Positions 32,662 through 37,634 of a stretch of DNA of 37,634 nt are shown in pieces; the first letter of the stretch is position 1; the number at the start of each line of letters is the position of its first letter. The position numbers were made by a program, and so were the translations under genes. Under the pieces are notes generated by a model that saw nothing but the letters and a program-made list of their open reading frames with translations, was not told the DNA's origin and did not search any database. This stretch comes from Lachnospiraceae bacterium (GTDB lineage: Bacteria > Bacillota > Clostridia > Lachnospirales > Lachnospiraceae), in contig JAFLSZ010000009.1 of assembly GCA_022510665.1 (NCBI GenBank), positions 1-37,634 on the forward strand, given 5' to 3'.

Positions 32662-34251
32662 CTAACGAAAACTTAACTTCTGCTCAAACTCCGAATCGGC
32701 GTTCTGCGAAAGTGCATACAGACTCGTTGTCAAATCGTTCAAATCCGAAGCGGGTTCTTTTCCGTAAAGATGATAATCGCAGTAATCCAGCAAATATACC
32801 AAATCCTGATCCGTTACCATATGTCCGGTTTCATGCAGACAGACGGCAAGATGATCGGAAATTCCCATGGTATCGAACAAGTCTTTTGACGCAAGATACG
32901 TCATCCACATGGAAGGCGCGTTCACCCAGTCCTCATCACAGTAAGAACCGGAAATGAAAAGGTAACGGCCGCCTCTGCCGCATAACGCCGCCAGCATATA
33001 CTGCTCTAACGGCATCACCGTCTCGTCCTTAAACACTTGGAAATTGTCGTTAAACCAATGTCTTTCACTGTTTCCGCGAAGACTGGATAACGGTTCGTTC
33101 TGTCCAAACTTATACGCGTCCCCGCGCCCGATTGCGGTATAATCATATACGGTTCCTTCGGATATATAACGGTACATCGCCAGACCGCCCGCCCCCGAGC
33201 AGGACGGCGCCGTTATTTTAATACGTTCCTCAAACGCCCCGGTTACCGCAGTCGCCTTTCCGTAACGGGACACACCGGTCAGCAGAAAATCGGTAGTTGT
33301 AAGTCCAAGTTCCGCCGCCGCGCCGTTTTCCAGCGCGTCAATTGCTTTGGAAATGCCCCAGCCCCACGCGGCCAGCACTCCGGTCTGTTCCGTCCACTTC
33401 GCGCCGTACGGATACAAGTCATAAAATGCGCCGACTCTCATCATCTGGTCCGCCGCAAGTTCCGTCGGATTTATTGACAACACCGCGTAACCACGCCCGT
33501 TTACATAAGCATTTTGGAAAATGCCTCCGAAAACAAACAATACCGGTGCCTCATCATATACCTTCGTTGTCGGCAGAGAGAAATTTACGTTATAGGAAGC
33601 GGACTTTCCCTCATGCGTTACCGTTACGCGCATAACATTTCCCTGTATGCTGTAAGTTACCTCTTCCTCCGACGCGTCCGGCATCGGCCCGTACATATAA
33701 TACTCATACATATGCCTGATTTCTTCCAAACGCCTGTCAAATTCCTCCGGTGACGACGCCGTGCTTCCGTCCAAAAAAGTATACGGATTCGGCATCTCTA
33801 TCGCCTCGGTAAAGCTTGACGGCTCCGGAATACCGTCTCTGTTTAAAAGTCCCGCAACAGCCGCCCTAAGCTCCTGTAACATATCATTATATTCCTGCTG
33901 CGTTACCAGGCTGTTTTCCCCTTTGGCTATCAGCGCATCCGCTTTATTAAACATTGCCTGTAACTCGCCACCGTTTCGGTAGTCTTCCAGATTGCTGTAC
34001 TGCTCTTTCATCAGCTTAAGCTGGCCAAGCAATAATTGCGGACTTCCTGCCGCCGCAGGCTTTTTTGTCGGCTCCGTCACATCCTCCGGGCCGGGCGTAA
34101 CCGAAGGTTCCGCTTCCGGCGGCTGCGTCGCCTCATTCCTGAGGGAAGCCGTCGGGTTTTCCTCCGTTTTTTGTTCTCTCCCGCAGCCCGCAATACACGA
34201 CAGCACACACGCCGCCGCACATAACACTGCCAATACCGCTCTTTGTTTCAT
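32662..34251 (-). CDS. CE15 glucuronoyl esterase lipoprotein
   Basis: This 529-residue lipoprotein has Cys23 in SCIAGC, an acidic Pro/Thr/Ala tether (about 28-68) and a helical, FIVAR-like segment (about 72-140). The CE15 alpha/beta-hydrolase domain (about 150-510) has nucleophile Ser328 in TGVSRYGKA, then SCSGAGGLAMYR, ERHWFNDNF and the likely catalytic His in HETGH (His477). Glucuronoyl esterases cut the ester between 4-O-methyl-glucuronate of xylan and lignin alcohols. That fits the GH67 and uxuA genes upstream (34-nt gap). It is one of few exported enzymes in the window that look active. The start at 34251 has AAAGGAA upstream. Confidence 0.87.
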   Translation of the reverse strand: MKQRAVLAVLCAAACVLSCIAGCGREQKTEENPTASLRNEATQPPEAEPSVTPGPEDVTEPTKKPAAAGSPQLLLGQLKLMKEQYSNLEDYRNGGELQAMFNKADALIAKGENSLVTQQEYNDMLQELRAAVAGLLNRDGIPEPSSFTEAIEMPNPYTFLDGSTASSPEEFDRRLEEIRHMYEYYMYGPMPDASEEEVTYSIQGNVMRVTVTHEGKSASYNVNFSLPTTKVYDEAPVLFVFGGIFQNAYVNGRGYAVLSINPTELAADQMMRVGAFYDLYPYGAKWTEQTGVLAAWGWGISKAIDALENGAAAELGLTTTDFLLTGVSRYGKATAVTGAFEERIKITAPSCSGAGGLAMYRYISEGTVYDYTAIGRGDAYKFGQNEPLSSLRGNSERHWFNDNFQVFKDETVMPLEQYMLAALCGRGGRYLFISGSYCDEDWVNAPSMWMTYLASKDLFDTMGISDHLAVCLHETGHMVTDQDLVYLLDYCDYHLYGKEPASDLNDLTTSLYALSQNADSEFEQKLSFR

Positions 34252-34285
34252 CTTCTTTTCCTTTCCGCCGTTTCGGAAACACACT

Positions 34286-35359
34286 TTACTTTGCCGCTTT
34301 TCCGATTGCTTCCCAAAGCCCTTCGATATAAACGGCTCCTAACGCACGGTCATATAAGCCGTAGCCCGGTCTTGCGGTTTCTCCCCAGATCATTCTGCCG
34401 TGATCCGGACGGATTACGCCGTCAAATCCCATTTCCCGCAGCGCCTTTACAATTTCATACATATCAAAACTTCCTTCCGAGGAAAGATGCGCGCTCTCAT
34501 GGAACTCATCGTCCGTTTCAAACTTCACGTTGCGGATATGAGCGAAATGAATCCGCTCCGCAATCTTCGGATTCCGGATAATCTTTACCAAGTCGTTTTC
34601 CCTGCTGCTTCCGAGAGAACCGGTGCAGAGCGTAAAACCGTGGAGCGTACTCGGATGAAGCGCCGCTACCTTTAAAAGGGCCTCTTCGCTTGTCACGATA
34701 CGCGGCAGTCCGAAAATATCCCATGCCGGGTCATCCGGATGCACCGCCATTTTAATTCCGTACTTTTCACAGGTCGGCATAATGCGCTCAATAAAGTAAC
34801 CGTAATTCTCCAAAAGCTGTTCGTGGGTCATCCCCTTATACTTTTCAAACAACGCCTTAATCTCATCCTTGCGGTTCGGCTCCCAACCCGGCATAACAAA
34901 ACCGCCGCTTTCTTTTTCGATACGCTCAAACATTTCATCCGGGTCGATACCCTCAATCATTTTTCCGTCATAGGCAAGCACGGTAGAACCGTCTGCCAGC
35001 GGCTTCGCGAGATCCGTCCTCGTCCAGTCGAACACCGGCATGAAATTGTAACAAACCAGTTGAATCCCTGCCCTGCCGACACTCTCCAAAGAAGTGATGT
35101 AATTCTCAATCAGCTTATCTCTTGTCGGCGCACCGAGCTTGATATCCTCATGGATGTTGATGCTTTCCACACCGAGAAGCTTTAATCCCGCCGCTTCTAC
35201 TTCTTCTTTTAACTTTAACACTTCTTCATACGGCCACGGCTCTCCCGCCGGAATGTCATGCAGCGCCGAAATTACGCCGGTCACCCCCGGTATCTGGCGA
35301 ATCTGCTGCAATGTCACGCTGTCGTTCTTGCTCCCGTACCAACGCAATGTCATATCCAT
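34286..35359 (-). CDS. uxuA: Mannonate dehydratase
   Basis: This 357-residue cytoplasmic enzyme converts D-mannonate to 2-keto-3-deoxygluconate in the hexuronate pathway. The UxuA barrel is clear: MTLRWYGSKNDSVTLQQIRQ (1-20 region), GVISALHDIPAGEPWP, ESINIHEDIKLG, CYNFMPVFDWTRTDL, GIKMAVHPDDPAWDIFG, FTLCTGSLG, HFAHIRNVK and RPDHGR, with the metal-binding His/Cys/Asp set. It lies 43 nt behind the GH67 gene and takes the carbon of released glucuronate after isomerisation and reduction by UxaC and UxuB, which are not in this window. AGGAGG precedes the chosen ATG. Confidence 0.95.
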   Translation of the reverse strand: MDMTLRWYGSKNDSVTLQQIRQIPGVTGVISALHDIPAGEPWPYEEVLKLKEEVEAAGLKLLGVESINIHEDIKLGAPTRDKLIENYITSLESVGRAGIQLVCYNFMPVFDWTRTDLAKPLADGSTVLAYDGKMIEGIDPDEMFERIEKESGGFVMPGWEPNRKDEIKALFEKYKGMTHEQLLENYGYFIERIMPTCEKYGIKMAVHPDDPAWDIFGLPRIVTSEEALLKVAALHPSTLHGFTLCTGSLGSSRENDLVKIIRNPKIAERIHFAHIRNVKFETDDEFHESAHLSSEGSFDMYEIVKALREMGFDGVIRPDHGRMIWGETARPGYGLYDRALGAVYIEGLWEAIGKAAK

Positions 35360-35402
35360 ATTGTTTTCCTCCTGAAACAAAAGTTCTGCTTAATAAGTCT
35401 GC

Positions 35403-37466
35403 TTAATAAATTTCCCTGCCATGGGCGTCCGGAACGCCGGACTTACGATAGAAATAGGAATTTACAATATCTCTCCAATCTTTCGCATGGTCCGCCTGCA
35501 TTTTAAACCGCGCCTCCGACCGGCGGTAGATTTCCTCCGGAATGTACTCCTTCAGGCCACGGAACGTTTCCAAAAACTGTTCCGCCTGCTCGGCGCCTTC
35601 AAAATGCGTATCGTAAATATGCTGGATTAAGGTCTTTCCGGTCTTTAATACATAATCGTAACGAATGTAATGGAAGAACAAAAGAAGCTCTTCCGGGCAC
35701 TCCGCCACGTTTTCGTAACGCTTAAAGTTTTCCTCGCGATACTGTGTCGTATACCCCGTTCCTTTTGTTGTACGGTCAACACCAAGTCCGTGACAGTCCG
35801 CGCGGTGATAGGTTCCCCAACGGTCATATTCGTATCCGTCCACATTCGGGCCGTAGTGATGACTTGGATTTACCATCCAGCCGATTCCGAGAGGCGATGT
35901 ATACTTTTCATAGACCTCTCTGGAACAAAGCGCCATATCGGTCAATGCCTTCACCGCCTTAGGCTCCTTTGTAACCGCCATCCGAATCCATTCCTCCGCA
36001 ATTTCTTTCGCCGTAAGGGAAGTCTGGAACGCAAGCCTTCCGAAGCCGTACCAGTTCAGTCCCGCGAAATCGTGTCCGGTCCAGTTTTCGTCATTTCCGG
36101 TATTCGTAACCGCTGCCATGCCGCAGACGCTCCGGGAATAAGTCCTGCCGCTTACAATATCCGCCACCGTATCGTTTTCCGGTTTGCAGTATGTCTTAAA
36201 GTCAAGCACTTCTTTCCACATCGGAATCAAATAGCAGAAATGCCTCTGCTGCCCCGTGTACTCCTGAGCCGCCTGTACCTCCAAAATCTGGTTGGTATGC
36301 TCTAAACCGCCGAGAAGCGGGGAAACAGGTTCACGAATCTGGAAATCCATCGGGCCGTTTTTAATCTGCAGTACCACATTGTCCGCAAACTGCCCGTCCA
36401 ACGGCTTAAAGTGGTCATACCCCGCCCGCGCGCGGTCGGTCTTTTTATCACGCCAGTCCTGTGTGCAATTATAAACAAAACAGCGCCAGATAATCGTTCC
36501 GCCATACGGAGCAACCGCTTCGGCAAGCATATTTGCACCTTCTGCCTGGGTTCTGCCGTAGGTATGCGGCCCCGGTCTGCCCTCCGAATCCGCCTTTACC
36601 AAAAATCCGCCAAGCTCCGGGATTGCCGTAAAGACGCGCCGCATGGTTTCTTTCCACCACGCCCTTACTTCCTCATTGAGCGGGTCGGAACAAGCAAGCC
36701 CCGCCAGCTGCATAGGCGCCGCAAAATTTAAGGACAAATACAGGGTCACGCCGTACTCGGCAAAAATCTCCGACATCCGAATCAATTCTTTTTCATAGCG
36801 CGGGGTGATTAATTCCGTCGCCGCCTGCCTTACATTTACATTGTTGATGACCGCCGCGTTAATTCCCACGGATGCGCAAAGTCTCGCGTACTCTCTCGTC
36901 CTCTCATTTACTACAATCTCATCGCGTACAAAGAAGAAAGAATTACCCGAATATCCGCGTTCAATGCTGCCGTCCATATTGTCCCAGTGGTTCATCATAC
37001 GAAGCGGATTGTCCGGAATAACCGTCTTATCTTCGCCTGCCGCGCTTCCTTTTACAATCTCCGTGCGGATTACGTCAAACACGCCGTATAAAACTCCCCG
37101 TCCGGTTCCGGCAATCACATAAAGCACCGCCTCATCCGAAACAATCCGGTATCCCTCACAATACTTTTTTTCAAACTCCGGCAGACAAAGAAGCACTATC
37201 CCCTCTGCTTGTCCCGTCAGATGCTTTAACTCGTCCATGCCCGGCTCATAATCCGTAAAAAGCGGCATCGGAGCCGTATGGGCTTCTATTTCTTTTCCAA
37301 ACAATTCCTTTCCCGCGCGGACAATTTCTTTTACCGCGGTCTGCACCGTCTTCGGCTGCTTCTCCCGGTCCGTTTCCGCAGACATAAGCGTAACCCTGCT
37401 CCAGAGAAGCGGGTTTGTAAGCGCTTTCATTTTATATGAAAGCCATGCGTTGGTGTATTCTGCCAT
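35403..37466 (-). CDS. aguA: GH67 alpha-glucuronidase, cytoplasmic
   Basis: This 687-residue enzyme releases (4-O-methyl-)glucuronic acid from the non-reducing end xylose of short aldouronic acids. GH67 features are an N-terminal domain (about 1-145), the barrel starting PLRMMNHWDNMDGSIERGYSG (family landmark at about 154-174), general acid Glu295 in KADSEGRPGPHTYGR, and the carboxylates Asp357 (PLDGQF) and Glu379 (QIREPV). A C-terminal helical domain follows. No signal peptide is present. The start at 37466 has AGGAGG 8 nt upstream; the frame runs on to 37562 across the promoter. It is the first gene of the GH67-uxuA-CE15 run. Confidence 0.95.
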   Translation of the reverse strand: MAEYTNAWLSYKMKALTNPLLWSRVTLMSAETDREKQPKTVQTAVKEIVRAGKELFGKEIEAHTAPMPLFTDYEPGMDELKHLTGQAEGIVLLCLPEFEKKYCEGYRIVSDEAVLYVIAGTGRGVLYGVFDVIRTEIVKGSAAGEDKTVIPDNPLRMMNHWDNMDGSIERGYSGNSFFFVRDEIVVNERTREYARLCASVGINAAVINNVNVRQAATELITPRYEKELIRMSEIFAEYGVTLYLSLNFAAPMQLAGLACSDPLNEEVRAWWKETMRRVFTAIPELGGFLVKADSEGRPGPHTYGRTQAEGANMLAEAVAPYGGTIIWRCFVYNCTQDWRDKKTDRARAGYDHFKPLDGQFADNVVLQIKNGPMDFQIREPVSPLLGGLEHTNQILEVQAAQEYTGQQRHFCYLIPMWKEVLDFKTYCKPENDTVADIVSGRTYSRSVCGMAAVTNTGNDENWTGHDFAGLNWYGFGRLAFQTSLTAKEIAEEWIRMAVTKEPKAVKALTDMALCSREVYEKYTSPLGIGWMVNPSHHYGPNVDGYEYDRWGTYHRADCHGLGVDRTTKGTGYTTQYREENFKRYENVAECPEELLLFFHYIRYDYVLKTGKTLIQHIYDTHFEGAEQAEQFLETFRGLKEYIPEEIYRRSEARFKMQADHAKDWRDIVNSYFYRKSGVPDAHGREIY

Positions 37467-37496
37467 TGCCTTACCTCCTCCATATTTGCTATTTCC

Positions 37497-37525
37497 AGTA
37501 TACCCCATCTTACGGCATTTTGCAA
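37497..37525 (-). promoter_or_regulatory. Promoter of the GH67-uxuA-CE15 operon
   Basis: TTGCAA (37520-37525), 17 nt and TATACT (37497-37502) on the minus strand. Both boxes and the spacer length are identical to the promoter at 144-172. A GAAAC(A)CAAGT box (37540-37550) lies just upstream, matching 123-133 at 10 of 11 positions. Confidence 0.8.
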
Positions 37526-37574
37526 CGCTATTTTCCGTTACTTGTGTTTCCGAATTTTGCATACTTTTTTATAT

Positions 37575-37606
37575 TCCGCAGATTGCACGCTGTCTTATTT
37601 TTGCAT
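37575..37606 (-). repeat. Promoter-upstream repeat block, copy 2
   Basis: On the minus strand this block matches 65-96 at 29 of 32 positions and ends 49 nt before the -35 box (47 nt in copy 1). The identical core is AGCGTGCAATCTGCGGAA. See the finding on paired promoter regions. Confidence 0.6.
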
Positions 37607-37634
37607 GCGCAACGCTGCACCGGACTTCCTCTAA

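Noticed and set aside
65-37606. The inverted 32-nt blocks at both window ends as terminal repeats of a large mobile element
   Set aside because: They are imperfect, placed upstream of promoters, and enclose ordinary housekeeping genes with no transposase or integrase.

Overview
The window looks like a chromosomal segment of a fibre-degrading Gram-positive anaerobe of the Clostridia, most likely Lachnospiraceae. The reasons are strong AGGAGG ribosome sites, sigma-A promoters with 17-base spacers, Gram-positive lipoproteins, MecA, CwlD-like and GH18 wall enzymes, a Rex-box-controlled adhE, and sugar ABC importers encoded without an ATPase. I cannot name a species. No tRNA, rRNA, CRISPR array, phage or transposase was seen.

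Left part (1-7.8 kb, housekeeping): a DUF402 protein on the plus strand converges on a minus-strand run of rpiB, ywlC/sua5, a cwlD-type amidase, a membrane-anchored GH18 protein and a Ser/Thr kinase fused to a degenerate P-loop domain. mecA is divergent from the kinase. A 117-bp palindromic element (4980-5096) and a degenerate partial relative (7768-7842) lie between genes.

Central part (7.85-27.4 kb, xylan capture and uptake): twelve minus-strand genes follow one another, starting behind a promoter at about 25.85 kb with a structured leader of about 285 nt. In transcription order they are a large anchored solute-binding protein with two CBM-like domains, two permeases, an NHL/TPR membrane protein, a YIP1 protein, a DUF5696 lipoprotein, two more permeases, a second solute-binding lipoprotein, a GH10-like lipoprotein whose catalytic nucleophile is replaced by Gln, an intracellular GH10 xylanase and a GH3 beta-xylosidase. 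A lipoprotein with two CBM22-like domains is transcribed divergently. The inferred logic is that surface proteins hold and sense xylan, two importers take up xylo-oligosaccharides, and cytoplasmic GH10, GH3 and GH43 enzymes finish them.

Right part (27.5-37.6 kb): adhE, with a textbook Rex box over its promoter, and an APH-fold kinase gene behind it. They are followed by a glucuronoxylan set: GH43, a CE15 glucuronoyl esterase lipoprotein, uxuA and GH67 alpha-glucuronidase. These release methyl-glucuronate from xylan and feed the hexuronate pathway.

The most unusual points are the predicted catalytically dead GH10 lipoprotein, the DUF5696/YIP1/NHL-TPR trio of unknown function between two importers, the near-identical upstream promoter blocks at the two ends of the window (DUF402 gene and GH67 operon), and the absence of any recognisable, catalytically intact secreted xylanase.
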